NCBI GenBank assembly: GCA_009919005.1
Contig: RGCW01000008.1
Location: 1 to 32,048, forward strand
DNA from: Candidatus Aquidulcis sp.
GTDB taxonomy: Bacteria > Chloroflexota > Limnocylindria > Limnocylindrales > Limnocylindraceae
Length of the DNA stretch: 32,048 bases
Direction: 5' to 3'
The notes under the pieces are model-generated. The model saw nothing but the letters and a program-made list of their open reading frames with translations, ran no database searches and was not told the DNA's origin. Each line of letters starts with the position of its first letter. The first letter of the stretch is position 1. Below, piece after piece: positions 7,942 through 15,587 of this stretch. The position numbers and the translations under genes were made by a program.

Positions 7942-8541
7942 ATGGAACCCGTAGAGAACATCAAATGGATTGAGTGCGACCGCCTCGTGGCTAACCACTA
8001 CAACCCGAACCGAGTGATGAACGCAGAGATGAACCTCATCGAGCGAAGCATCCTCCGCACGGGATGGATACAGCCCATCCTCGTGAACACGAACCTCACC
8101 ATCATCGACGGCTTCCACCGCTGGACGCTCTCACGCCTGTCCACGCAGATGCGGGAGAAGTATCACGGCAAGGTGCCGTGTGCCGTGCTTGATGTGAGCG
8201 ATGCCGAAGCGATGGTCATCACAGTCCGCATCAATCGTGCGAAGGGGACGCACCTTGCGTTCCGTATGAGCGAATACATCCGAGAGTTGCTGACGAAACA
8301 CAAGATGCCCATCGACGATTTGGCGAAGGACATCGGAGCGACCATCGAGGAAGTCGAACTGCTGATGCGTGCGGATGTGTTCGAGCGTAAGGATGTGTCG
8401 AACTGGACATACAGCGAAGCGTGGTTCCCTGCCGAGTCTGGACGCACACGGATGCCGTCGCTGTTCGACTTTGCCGAGGACGGGAAAGAGGTCATCAGAA
8501 ACCTCGATACACTTTACGAACCAGAAAAACAGGCGGAGTAG
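7942..8541 (+). CDS. ParB-like nuclease-domain protein (IbrB-like)
   Basis: LVANHYNPNRV...GWIQPILVNTNLTIIDGFHRW...RINRAKGTH is typical of a ParB/Srx fold; 3 nt after the PAPS-reductase-like gene. Confidence 0.75.
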   Translation: MEPVENIKWIECDRLVANHYNPNRVMNAEMNLIERSILRTGWIQPILVNTNLTIIDGFHRWTLSRLSTQMREKYHGKVPCAVLDVSDAEAMVITVRINRAKGTHLAFRMSEYIRELLTKHKMPIDDLAKDIGATIEEVELLMRADVFERKDVSNWTYSEAWFPAESGRTRMPSLFDFAEDGKEVIRNLDTLYEPEKQAE

Positions 8542-8556
8542 TAGTTGTGTAAGTCG

Positions 8557-8585
8557 TTGATACGCAACGGCTTGCAACTATTTTG
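8557..8585 (+). promoter_or_regulatory. Operator-type promoter: TTGATA with CAACGGCTTG in spacer
   Basis: TTGATACGCAACGGCTTGCAACTATTTTG. Confidence 0.35.
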
Positions 8586-8605
8586 AAAAAAGTTCAACTG
8601 AACGC

Positions 8606-8634
8606 TTGACCCCAAGCGGTTGGGCACTCATAGT
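8606..8634 (+). promoter_or_regulatory. Operator-type promoter: TTGACC-N17-CATAGT with CAAGCGGTTG in spacer
   Basis: TTGACCCCAAGCGGTTGGGCACTCATAGT; second of two tandem sites before 8656. Confidence 0.5.
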
Positions 8635-8655
8635 GGTTTCATCAACAACACGACT

Positions 8656-9126
8656 ATGAGTAACGACTCCCACACCGCCGCCTCCCGCCTCACCTTCCTC
8701 GCCGACTCCATCGGCTGGAACCTCCTCCACTCGTTCGCCGACCAAGTGCTGAACGGACGCACCCTGTCCGCTCGCCAGATGGAGGTCGTCGCCAAGGCGG
8801 AAGCCCTCCTCGCCAAGCGTAACGCCGAGAAGGAAGCCCTCGCCAATGTCCCCGTGCCCGAAGGTCGCACGAGCGTCACCTTCCGCATCGTGAAGTTCAA
8901 GGAGTCCTCCTTCCGCTTCCACGGCGGTATGCACGGCGTGTCCACCTCCATCAAGGTCGTGGGCGTGATGGCTAACGGCGTGAAGGTCTGGGGCACCCTG
9001 CCCGATGCCATCGCCAACGATGCCAAGGAAGGCGACTCCGTGACCCTCACGGCTACCTTCACCAAGAAGGACGCTGGCTTCGCCACCTTCTCCCGCCCGT
9101 CCAACGCCACGCTCGCCGTGGCTTGA
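8656..9126 (+). CDS. Unknown protein with beta-rich C-terminal half
   Basis: ORF trimmed to ACGACTATG start; alternating pattern FRIVKFKESSFRFHGGMHGVSTSIKVVGVMANGVKVWGTLP...GDSVTLTATFTKKD. Confidence 0.6.
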   Translation: MSNDSHTAASRLTFLADSIGWNLLHSFADQVLNGRTLSARQMEVVAKAEALLAKRNAEKEALANVPVPEGRTSVTFRIVKFKESSFRFHGGMHGVSTSIKVVGVMANGVKVWGTLPDAIANDAKEGDSVTLTATFTKKDAGFATFSRPSNATLAVA

Positions 9127-9145
9127 ACAAAGTGCAACTGGACGC

Positions 9146-9174
9146 TTGACACAGCCCAACCGCTTCCCCATAAC
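9146..9174 (+). promoter_or_regulatory. Operator-type promoter variant: TTGACA-N17-CATAAC with CAACCGCTTC in spacer
   Basis: TTGACACAGCCCAACCGCTTCCCCATAAC upstream of CACACCACTATG. Confidence 0.5.
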
Positions 9175-9189
9175 ACACCACACACCACT

Positions 9190-9516
9190 ATGACCCAAGG
9201 TTATCTCATCAATGCCCAGACGCTCGAAATCTCCGACATCGAGGTCGGCGACTTCACGGACATCCAGAAGCACATCGGGTGCGACCACTTCGACTGCGTC
9301 GGACTCAACCGCAGGGGCGACACGCTCTATGTCGATGACGAGGGTCTGATGAAGCCCAACCACCAAACCATCGTGAGGACGGAGGGCGGTGCCCGTCTTC
9401 TGGCTGGCAACATCGTCGTCCTCGGGACGAACGCCGCTGGCGACTCCGTCAAGCCCAGCATCACCAAGGCGGAACTCCGCAAACTCGTCCCCCTCTCCTC
9501 CATCAAGAAGAACTAA
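9190..9516 (+). CDS. Unknown protein (MTQGYLINAQTLEISDIEVGDFTDIQKHIGCDHFDCV...)
   Basis: ORF with conserved leader. Confidence 0.6.
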   Translation: MTQGYLINAQTLEISDIEVGDFTDIQKHIGCDHFDCVGLNRRGDTLYVDDEGLMKPNHQTIVRTEGGARLLAGNIVVLGTNAAGDSVKPSITKAELRKLVPLSSIKKN

Positions 9517-9752
9517 TGAAGCCCACCGACCCGAACTACCGCCCTCCCTCGGCAGACTACATCGCCCTTACCCGCAAGTGCCCCGCCAACTGGCGTAGCG
9601 GCTTCACGGGGGCTGGACGCTACATCGTCGCCTGTGGAGGCAAGGAAGAACCCGTCTACCGCAACGGAAAGTGGCACCTCCTCGTCTGGGACAAGGAGGA
9701 ACGCAAGCACCTCGATTACTGCTACGACGACGACATCTTCCGCTCCATCTAA
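9516..9752 (+). CDS. Unknown protein (MKPTDPNYRPPSADYIALTRKCPANW...)
   Basis: ORF overlapping upstream stop (TAATGA). Confidence 0.55.
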   Translation: MKPTDPNYRPPSADYIALTRKCPANWRSGFTGAGRYIVACGGKEEPVYRNGKWHLLVWDKEERKHLDYCYDDDIFRSI

Positions 9753-9786
9753 CCTTCTCACCCAACCACCAACCCAACACACACCA

Positions 9787-9972
9787 ATGAAGCACATCAC
9801 CCGACCCGTCCACACCTTCAAGAAGGCGTTCGCCAAGGCGAAGGAGGCACTCCGCAACAAGGCGGAGGATGCCGACTCCCCCGCTTACGATGCGGTCATC
9901 CAGCACTACAAGCGGATGGCTCTCGCTTTCGCTCGCACGGACGCTGAACGCAACGCCGCCGCCGCCCTCTGA
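9787..9972 (+). CDS. Unknown small helical protein
   Basis: ORF trimmed to ACACACACCAATG start. Confidence 0.5.
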   Translation: MKHITRPVHTFKKAFAKAKEALRNKAEDADSPAYDAVIQHYKRMALAFARTDAERNAAAAL

Positions 9973-9983
9973 CACCCTCCCCT

Positions 9984-10196
9984 ATGAAAATGAAGCACCT
10001 CAACAAGAGCATCCGACGCACGAAGTATCGCTACCTGCAAAGCAAGCAGGTCGGCGAGATGGTCGTCGTCAGCACCACAGTCCCGAAGCGGTTCTCCCGC
10101 TTCCTGCACACGGAGAGCAAACTCCGCAACCAGAGCGTCTCGTCGCTGGTCGCCGAACTCATCTCCGAACGCTACAAGCACATCAAGACCCGATGA
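9984..10196 (+). CDS. Ribbon-helix-helix (Arc/CopG-like) protein
   Basis: VVVSTTVPKRFSRFLHTESKLRNQSVSSLVAELISERYKHI has RHH spacing. Confidence 0.5.
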   Translation: MKMKHLNKSIRRTKYRYLQSKQVGEMVVVSTTVPKRFSRFLHTESKLRNQSVSSLVAELISERYKHIKTR

Positions 10197-10417
10197 AGGA
10201 ACTGACCACACGCCAGAAGGCGGTGCTGGCTTACATCCAGTCTTACGCCTCGCACAAGGGCTACACGCCCTCGATGCGGGATGTGGCTGACTTCCTCGGG
10301 GGCGTATCCACGAACGCCGTGGAGGGCTACTACAAGGCGTTGGAGAGCAAGGGATACATCATCCGCACACCCCGAGTCGCTCGCTCCCTGCGGGTCGTCA
10401 AGCAAGCCACGCCGTGA
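10193..10417 (+). CDS. LexA-type winged-helix DNA-binding domain, no peptidase domain
   Basis: MKELTTRQKAVLAYIQSYASHKGYTPSMRDVADFLGGVSTNAVEGYYKALESKGYIIRTPRVARSLRV matches the LexA N-terminal pattern. Confidence 0.75.
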   Translation: MKELTTRQKAVLAYIQSYASHKGYTPSMRDVADFLGGVSTNAVEGYYKALESKGYIIRTPRVARSLRVVKQATP

Positions 10418-10680
10418 GCGAGCCGAAGCGATACGCCATCCGTGGATTTTCTGCGGCGTTGGTCGAAGAAGAAAACGGAGTCTTTATCCGCTACGAGGAC
10501 TACGCCCGACTCAAAGCCGAGGTCAAGAGTCTGACCGAGGAGCGTGAGCAGATGGAGTCGCACTACGATGACGACACCCAGACCATCGCCGAACTCCGCA
10601 AGGAACTCGCAGACGCACAGGAGAGCAACCACATCCTCAACGAGACAATCGCAAGGTTGATGAAGGGAGCCAGACGATGA
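10414..10680 (+). CDS. Unknown coiled-coil protein
   Basis: GTG start in GTGA overlap; EVKSLTEEREQMESHYDDDTQTIAELRKELADAQ. Confidence 0.5.
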   Translation: MSEPKRYAIRGFSAALVEEENGVFIRYEDYARLKAEVKSLTEEREQMESHYDDDTQTIAELRKELADAQESNHILNETIARLMKGARR

Positions 10681-10904
10681 GCAAACTCCAAGACACATTC
10701 GAGTGCGGTCACGGCATCGTGTTCGCAGGACGGCGATACATCGTCGCCGAGCATACCTGTTACCAAGAGCCGACTGGCATCTCGCTGAACATCCGAGCCG
10801 TGTCTTACGAGAGATGTGACCCGATGATTTACGCCTTCGACCGACCCACGCCGAAGCCCAAGCGGAAGCCCCGTAAGGCGAAGAAGAAAGGCAAGAAGCG
10901 ATGA
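10677..10904 (+). CDS. Unknown small protein with basic tail
   Basis: ATGA overlap on both sides; KPKRKPRKAKKKGKKR terminus. Confidence 0.5.
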   Translation: MSKLQDTFECGHGIVFAGRRYIVAEHTCYQEPTGISLNIRAVSYERCDPMIYAFDRPTPKPKRKPRKAKKKGKKR

Positions 10905-11125
10905 GCAAGCCACGAGTCTACTACATCCGACTGGAAGACTTGGAGAAGCCCCCGTCTCCGCTCAAAGCGTCATACGCTATGTGCCACTACCACGCTTACG
11001 CCGACTTGGAGTCCAAGATGGAGCGACAGTTGGATACGACCAAGGTGGTCTGCGTGTCGCTGTTCCTGTCTGGGATTTCTCTTGGCTTCTCAATCGCTTA
11101 CGCAATCCTCAAACTCACCCAATGA
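10901..11125 (+). CDS. Unknown small protein with C-terminal TM segment
   Basis: VVCVSLFLSGISLGFSIAYAILKL; ATGA overlaps. Confidence 0.5.
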   Translation: MSKPRVYYIRLEDLEKPPSPLKASYAMCHYHAYADLESKMERQLDTTKVVCVSLFLSGISLGFSIAYAILKLTQ

Positions 11126-11325
11126 TTTACGAGTTCAGAAACCCAATCCCCGTCAAGACCGACATCGGCTATGGCTACCTGCTGTATGTCCGTGACGGCG
11201 GGACATACTGCAACGACATCTTTGCGGTTGTCTTCGAGAAGGACGGCGTGATACGCCATCTCCGCACCGACCAGTTCGCCGTCATCCGCAACGACACCTT
11301 CGACATCCAGAACGAGGACAAGTAA
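11122..11325 (+). CDS. Unknown protein (MIYEFRNPIPVKTDIGYGYLLYVRDGG...)
   Basis: ORF trimmed to ATGA overlap. Confidence 0.55.
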   Translation: MIYEFRNPIPVKTDIGYGYLLYVRDGGTYCNDIFAVVFEKDGVIRHLRTDQFAVIRNDTFDIQNEDK

Positions 11326-11331
11326 GCCACG

Positions 11332-12051
11332 ATGCCCGTCGAGCCGAACACCATTCACCAGAAGGACTGCTTCGACCTGTTGAGGGAAATCGGCGACGGC
11401 ACCGCCGACTTGGTCGTGCTTGACCCGAACTACCAAGACTGGGACGACCTGCTGGCACGGGGCTTGTTCGAGGAGAGCATACGGGTGTTGAAGCCGACGG
11501 GCAACATCCTGCTGTTCACCAAGAAGCCATACGACCTACACCTGCGGAACAAGATTGACCCGCTTTTCCGAAACGAACTCATCTGGAAATACAAGAAGAA
11601 CGGGAACTGGTATTCCCATCGGATGCCGATTTACACCTACCAGAAAATCTACTGGTGTTGCCACGCCGACTTTTTCTACAACCCGCAGACGGGCATCCCG
11701 CACGACCGCACGCTCGGGGACGAGCGTAGGCAAGACCAAGGCGACGAGTTCATCGGATACGGGCTGGACGAGCAGTTGTTCACGATAGACTATGCCTACG
11801 GGGGTCAATGGTTGAAGGATTTCTTGGACATTCCGAGGAAGCGTGAGAACAAGACCATCCCGACGAAGCCAACGGAGTTGTGCCAAATCTTGATTAGGTG
11901 CTTCTCCCCGCTCGATGGGCTTGTGGTTGACCCGTTTATGGGCGGTGGGAATGTCGTGTTCACGGCGATGCGGGAGCGTCGCAGGTTCATCGGCGGTGAC
12001 ACGGATGAGGCGTGCTTCAAGTTCGCCTCGGAAAAGATTGCCCAGCGATGA
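11332..12051 (+). CDS. DNA methyltransferase, beta-class N6/N4 type, atypical motif IV (DPNY)
   Basis: DLVVLDPNYQDWDD (motif IV position) precedes TKPTELCQILIRCFSPLDGLVVDPFMGGGNVVFTAMRERRRFIGGDTD (motifs X/I). Confidence 0.75.
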   Translation: MPVEPNTIHQKDCFDLLREIGDGTADLVVLDPNYQDWDDLLARGLFEESIRVLKPTGNILLFTKKPYDLHLRNKIDPLFRNELIWKYKKNGNWYSHRMPIYTYQKIYWCCHADFFYNPQTGIPHDRTLGDERRQDQGDEFIGYGLDEQLFTIDYAYGGQWLKDFLDIPRKRENKTIPTKPTELCQILIRCFSPLDGLVVDPFMGGGNVVFTAMRERRRFIGGDTDEACFKFASEKIAQR

Positions 12052-12290
12052 GCAACAAGCCGAAAGCGAAGCGGACTTGGAAGCGACCTGCCTACGGGGG
12101 CGGTCACCTGTCTGGGAAGAAGCAGACAGAGGCGGAGTTCTTCGCCACCCAGCAATACTTTACGGATGCCAAAGCACGATGGGAATGGCTGTTCCATCCA
12201 GACCGAAACAGGTGGAAACCTACACAAGTCACGGATGGTGCGGAGATTGCACGCTGTCGCTTGCCCAGCATCGTTGACACCCGTAAATGA
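12048..12290 (+). CDS. Unknown small basic protein
   Basis: ORF trimmed to the ATG overlapping the MTase stop. Confidence 0.5.
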   Translation: MSNKPKAKRTWKRPAYGGGHLSGKKQTEAEFFATQQYFTDAKARWEWLFHPDRNRWKPTQVTDGAEIARCRLPSIVDTRK

Positions 12291-12547
12291 GTCCGATGTC
12301 CACACCCATCCACGGCTCTTTCAACAGTTCGATTACGGGTTCCGCTTACTCCCTCGGCGTGCCAGCAGAAGCAGTCGCCGCCTTCGTCCACAACTGGGAG
12401 AAGGGTAGGTATCTATCCACCCCCGCCACCGAGGTCGATGCACTCGTCGAGCAGATGGCTTACGAAGCCAGTAGGTCTAATCCCACGCTTGTCCAGCGTT
12501 GGAGACTGCTCAAAGTCCTGCGTGAGAAACAAAACAATGAGTCTTGA
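12287..12547 (+). CDS. Unknown protein (MSPMSTPIHGSFNSSITGSAYSLGVPAEAV...)
   Basis: ATGA overlap. Confidence 0.5.
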   Translation: MSPMSTPIHGSFNSSITGSAYSLGVPAEAVAAFVHNWEKGRYLSTPATEVDALVEQMAYEASRSNPTLVQRWRLLKVLREKQNNES

Positions 12548-12740
12548 AATACCTACCAAGTGCCCTCATTGTAATGCGGTGATGGCAACCGAAACCAAAG
12601 TCGAAACCGACGGGAGCGTCGAGACGCACCTGTTCACAGTCGAGGTGTTCGGTAAGCCCAAGTATTGGCATTGTTGGAAGTGCGAGTGTTCGTGGGAGAT
12701 AGGCAACAGGAAGCCCATCGTCTGGTGGGAGTGCGATTAG
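12537..12740 (+). CDS. Small zinc-ribbon-like protein
   Basis: CPHC...CWKC arrangement in 67 aa. Confidence 0.5.
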   Translation: MSLEIPTKCPHCNAVMATETKVETDGSVETHLFTVEVFGKPKYWHCWKCECSWEIGNRKPIVWWECD

Positions 12741-12746
12741 ACTTCC

Positions 12747-13001
12747 GTGAATGATGATAGCGACATCGTTCCTATGGACATCAGTCCGAACATCGCTTGC
12801 TTCGCTTGCGGTGAGAACAAGTGGGGGATGTGCATCGTCAACACGAGAACGCAGATTGACTGGGCGTGGAACAAGAAGTTGGCTTACTGGTATGGACGCT
12901 CCGAGTGCCTCAACTGTGGCATCGCCATCCGCTGGGAAATAGACCCAGACAAGACTTATCCGCCCACAGGCGACACCAATGACCCCAGCCCAACTGCGTA
13001 A
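12747..13001 (+). CDS. Small zinc-binding-like protein
   Basis: CFAC...CLNC arrangement; GTG start. Confidence 0.45.
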   Translation: MNDDSDIVPMDISPNIACFACGENKWGMCIVNTRTQIDWAWNKKLAYWYGRSECLNCGIAIRWEIDPDKTYPPTGDTNDPSPTA

Positions 13002-13194
13002 GATTAGGAGCCACCAGAAAGCCATCATCGCCTTGAAGGACGATGTCGAGCGTAGCGTGGAGTCTGGGAAGATGTCGTTTAGCGTCCTACGCCAGATGGA
13101 TGAGGTGGTGTTCGGTTTGTTTTACGCCGAGAAAGCGATTAGCAGAACTCTCGATGTAGCCGCCAATGCCGAAGAAGAACCCGAAAATCGTTGA
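12979..13194 (+). CDS. Unknown small helical protein
   Basis: ORF overlapping neighbours. Confidence 0.45.
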   Translation: MTPAQLRKIRSHQKAIIALKDDVERSVESGKMSFSVLRQMDEVVFGLFYAEKAISRTLDVAANAEEEPENR

Positions 13195-13459
13195 GCGAAA
13201 ACTCGGGCGTGAGAACGCCTACGGGCAGGTGTGGCTCTACAAAAATCCGCAGGTGATTGAGATAGACCCGAACCTACCGCCCCGCAAGCATCTCGAAATC
13301 CTGTGCCACGAGGCGGCTCACATCGCCTTCCCCGACCTCGAAGACGAGGTTGAGATAGACCGCATCGGTCGGTGCATCGCCAAGGTCGTGTGGCTGGCGA
13401 ACTACCGCAGGGTCGTGTTGCCCACGCCGAAGAAATCTCGAACCCAAAAGAAACGATGA
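13166..13459 (+). CDS. Putative zinc metallopeptidase-like protein
   Basis: LEILCHEAAHIAFPDLEDEVEIDRIGRCIAKVVW: HExxH plus downstream acidic residues, as in minimal ImmA/SprT-like folds. Confidence 0.5.
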   Translation: MPKKNPKIVERKLGRENAYGQVWLYKNPQVIEIDPNLPPRKHLEILCHEAAHIAFPDLEDEVEIDRIGRCIAKVVWLANYRRVVLPTPKKSRTQKKR

Positions 13460-13719
13460 CCGCATCAGAACTGATTGAACTGGCTAACCCCAAGGCACTC
13501 GTGCTTGAACCACGAAGCCATTTCGACTCCGCCCTCGTGGGCGTGTCGAGCGATGGACGACTGGTCTACTCGGAGGCGAAGATACTCATCGCCTTGCAGG
13601 AGAAAGATGGGATGAGTTATGAGGAAGCGGTTGACTACTACCAATACAATACTGTAAGAGCGTTGGAGTATGCCAAAGCGTCCGTCTCGCCCATCGTCCT
13701 CGTCCACGACTCGCTATGA
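13456..13719 (+). CDS. Unknown protein (MTASELIELANPKALVLEPRSHFDSALVGVSSDGRLVYSEAKI...)
   Basis: ATGA overlap. Confidence 0.55.
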   Translation: MTASELIELANPKALVLEPRSHFDSALVGVSSDGRLVYSEAKILIALQEKDGMSYEEAVDYYQYNTVRALEYAKASVSPIVLVHDSL

Positions 13720-13978
13720 GGTGATGCCTTACGACTGCCCCACGAGGTTCCTCGTGCGGTCGGAGAGCCGTCCCGATGAAGTCCACCTCGTAGACCTCGA
13801 CGCAGAGAACGAGAAGGTGTGCGAGTGTTCGTGCGAGGACTGGGAGTTCCGCAACAAGGACTGGCTGTCGTCAGAGGGAAGCGTCGTCCGCTTCCAAGCG
13901 TATGAGTGCAAGCACATCAAACAGGTATGGCTGTGGAAGCGATACCAAGATGTGCTACGCAACGCACCGCCCGTCTGA
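13670..13978 (+). CDS. SWIM-like zinc-finger protein
   Basis: CECSCEDWEFRNKD...YECKHIKQVW has CxC...CxH spacing. Confidence 0.5.
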   Translation: MPKRPSRPSSSSTTRYEVMPYDCPTRFLVRSESRPDEVHLVDLDAENEKVCECSCEDWEFRNKDWLSSEGSVVRFQAYECKHIKQVWLWKRYQDVLRNAPPV

Positions 13979-14302
13979 CTACTCGCCCTTGGCTTCGAGT
14001 TCGGCGAGGCGTTCACGCCAGATGTGCATCTCGCTTTCCTTGATGGGCTGGTTGTCGTGGAGGCAGATGCCCGTGGCTAACGCCCAGCGGACTGTGAGGG
14101 CATCCCTGTCACGCCACGCCTTGAAGCGGTCGTCGGGTGTGCCACGGAAGTTCGTCTCACGGACTTCTTTCCCAGTTCGGAATAACTCGATGGCGAGTAT
14201 CTGAACCTCGGGCTTCTGGTTCTCCCACCACGAGTGGAACTCGGGTTCGAGGTGCTGGCGGATGAACGCCATCGCTTCTTCAACTGTGTTAGTGATTTTC
14301 AT
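13979..14302 (-). CDS. Unknown protein (MKITNTVEEAMAFIRQHLEPEFHSWWENQKPEVQ...)
   Basis: Start trimmed to CCCCACTATGAAA; operator-type promoter upstream. Confidence 0.6.
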   Translation of the reverse strand: MKITNTVEEAMAFIRQHLEPEFHSWWENQKPEVQILAIELFRTGKEVRETNFRGTPDDRFKAWRDRDALTVRWALATGICLHDNQPIKESEMHIWRERLAELEAKGE

Positions 14303-14311
14303 AGTGGGGCT

Positions 14312-14340
14312 ACTGTGGTCAACCGCTTGGGTTTTTGCAA
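14312..14340 (-). promoter_or_regulatory. Operator-type promoter: TTGCAA-N17-CACAGT with CAAGCGGTTG in spacer
   Basis: Reverse strand TTGCAAAAACCCAAGCGGTTGACCACAGT. Confidence 0.45.
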
Positions 14341-14371
14341 CCAGAAAAAATACTGGTGAAAAAAAAGATAG

Positions 14372-14400
14372 TTGACAACGCAACCGATTGTGTTAGTGTG
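14372..14400 (+). promoter_or_regulatory. Operator-type promoter: TTGACA with CAACCGATTG in spacer
   Basis: TTGACAACGCAACCGATTGTGTTAGTGTG. Confidence 0.55.
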
Positions 14401-14419
14401 TCAGTCTATCACCCGCACT

Positions 14420-14686
14420 ATGCACGACATCAACGCCATCAAGCAGTCCGCCAAGGACACGCTCGCCGACCGAGGCATCGACCCGTCCAGTAAGTCCGCT
14501 TACGAGGTTTGGTTCCGCCACTTCGACAGCGACATCAAGGACATCCTCGCTTACATCGAACAGCACGGCGACATCCTGCCGTGGCTCTACGACACGGCGG
14601 AAATCTACGCTGACCCCAGCACCAACTACGCCGAGCCGTCCGCTCGCCGTGTCGCTCGCAAACTCATCAAGCAGTTCGCTGGATAA
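14420..14686 (+). CDS. Unknown protein (MHDINAIKQSAKDTLADRGIDPSSKSAYEVWFRHFDSDIKDIL...)
   Basis: ORF trimmed to CCGCACTATG. Confidence 0.6.
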   Translation: MHDINAIKQSAKDTLADRGIDPSSKSAYEVWFRHFDSDIKDILAYIEQHGDILPWLYDTAEIYADPSTNYAEPSARRVARKLIKQFAG

Positions 14687-14694
14687 GCAACCGC

Positions 14695-14723
14695 TTGACA
14701 TTCTCCCAAACATACCCATAACC
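14695..14723 (+). promoter_or_regulatory. Operator-type promoter: TTGACA-N17-ATAACC with CAACCGCTTG overlapping the -35
   Basis: CAACCGCTTGACATTCTCCCAAACATACCCATAACC (palindrome at 14688-14697). Confidence 0.5.
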
Positions 14724-14740
14724 AACCACGCACCACACCA

Positions 14741-14959
14741 ATGAACGCATACGAATACCACGCTTGGCTCGTCGCCAAACTCCGCTCCCAGATGGAGAAA
14801 GACCTCGCCGCCGCCGCTGACTGGGACAAGCAGGGTCGCTCCGACTACGCCGATGTCCGCCGTCGCTTCGCCGAAGAACTCAACACCGCTCTCGGCTATG
14901 TCGAGAACTGGAATGTCGAGTCCGCCAAGTATGACCAGAAGCACTCCCTCACCAAGTAA
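14741..14959 (+). CDS. Unknown small protein (MNAYEYHAWLVAKLRSQMEKDLAAAADWD...)
   Basis: ORF with GCACCACACCAATG leader. Confidence 0.55.
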   Translation: MNAYEYHAWLVAKLRSQMEKDLAAAADWDKQGRSDYADVRRRFAEELNTALGYVENWNVESAKYDQKHSLTK

Positions 14960-14971
14960 TCTCCCATCCCA

Positions 14972-15166
14972 ATGAAGACCCAATACATCAAACCCGCCGC
15001 CGTGAAGAAACTCATCAAGAGCCACGGCAAGCGAACCGCCGCAGAGTTCCTGCTCGCCCTCGACAACTATGTCGAGCGAGCCATCATCCGAGCCGCCAGC
15101 GAACACAACGGCGGGAAGAAGACTGTCGATGCCTCCGTCGCTGGTCACACGCTCGGCAACCGCTAA
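14972..15166 (+). CDS. Unknown small protein, possible histone-fold-like helix pattern
   Basis: MKTQYIKPAAVKKLIKSHGKRTAAEFLLALDNYVERAIIRAASEHNGGKKTVDASVAGH; the VERAIIRA...KT(V) pattern is suggestive only. Confidence 0.5.
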   Translation: MKTQYIKPAAVKKLIKSHGKRTAAEFLLALDNYVERAIIRAASEHNGGKKTVDASVAGHTLGNR

Positions 15167-15188
15167 CCTCTCACCACACCACACACCA

Positions 15189-15587
15189 ATGCAAGACGAC
15201 TACACCCCCGTTCGCTACGACATCCACCACTCGTCGGGCGAAGCCACCCTCAACCACCACCCCGAAGGCAGGTTCGTCTGCTACACCGACTTCCTCGTCG
15301 CCAAGCAGAGCCGTGAGCATTGGAAGGGCAAGGTGGCTCGCTGGGAAGGCGAAGCCAAGAGCCAAGAGAATGTCATCCAGAACCTCGAACGCCTCCTCAA
15401 CGACGCTTACAAGGACACGGACAAAGCCCGAACCGAAATCGGTCGCCTCAATCTCGAAGTCCAGCGTCTGACCTCCATCATCGACCACAACACCAGCGAC
15501 GAAGGTCGTAACCTCAAACAAGTCACGGAGGAGAACATCCGCCTCCGCCAGATGCTGGCTGACATCAAAGCCATCGCCTCCCGATGA
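15189..15587 (+). CDS. Unknown coiled-coil protein
   Basis: ORF trimmed to CACACCAATG; long coiled coil WEGEAKSQENVIQNLERLLNDAYKDTDKARTEIGRLNLEVQRLTSII. Confidence 0.55.
   Translation: MQDDYTPVRYDIHHSSGEATLNHHPEGRFVCYTDFLVAKQSREHWKGKVARWEGEAKSQENVIQNLERLLNDAYKDTDKARTEIGRLNLEVQRLTSIIDHNTSDEGRNLKQVTEENIRLRQMLADIKAIASR

Noticed and set aside
8578-9366. 262-aa minus-strand ORF
   Set aside because: Antisense to plus genes 8656 and 9190 and their promoters.
9174-15188. CA-rich stretches (CACACCACACACC) as repeat array or CRISPR
   Set aside because: Irregular, short and always directly before start codons, so interpreted as leaders; no spaced direct repeats of CRISPR type.
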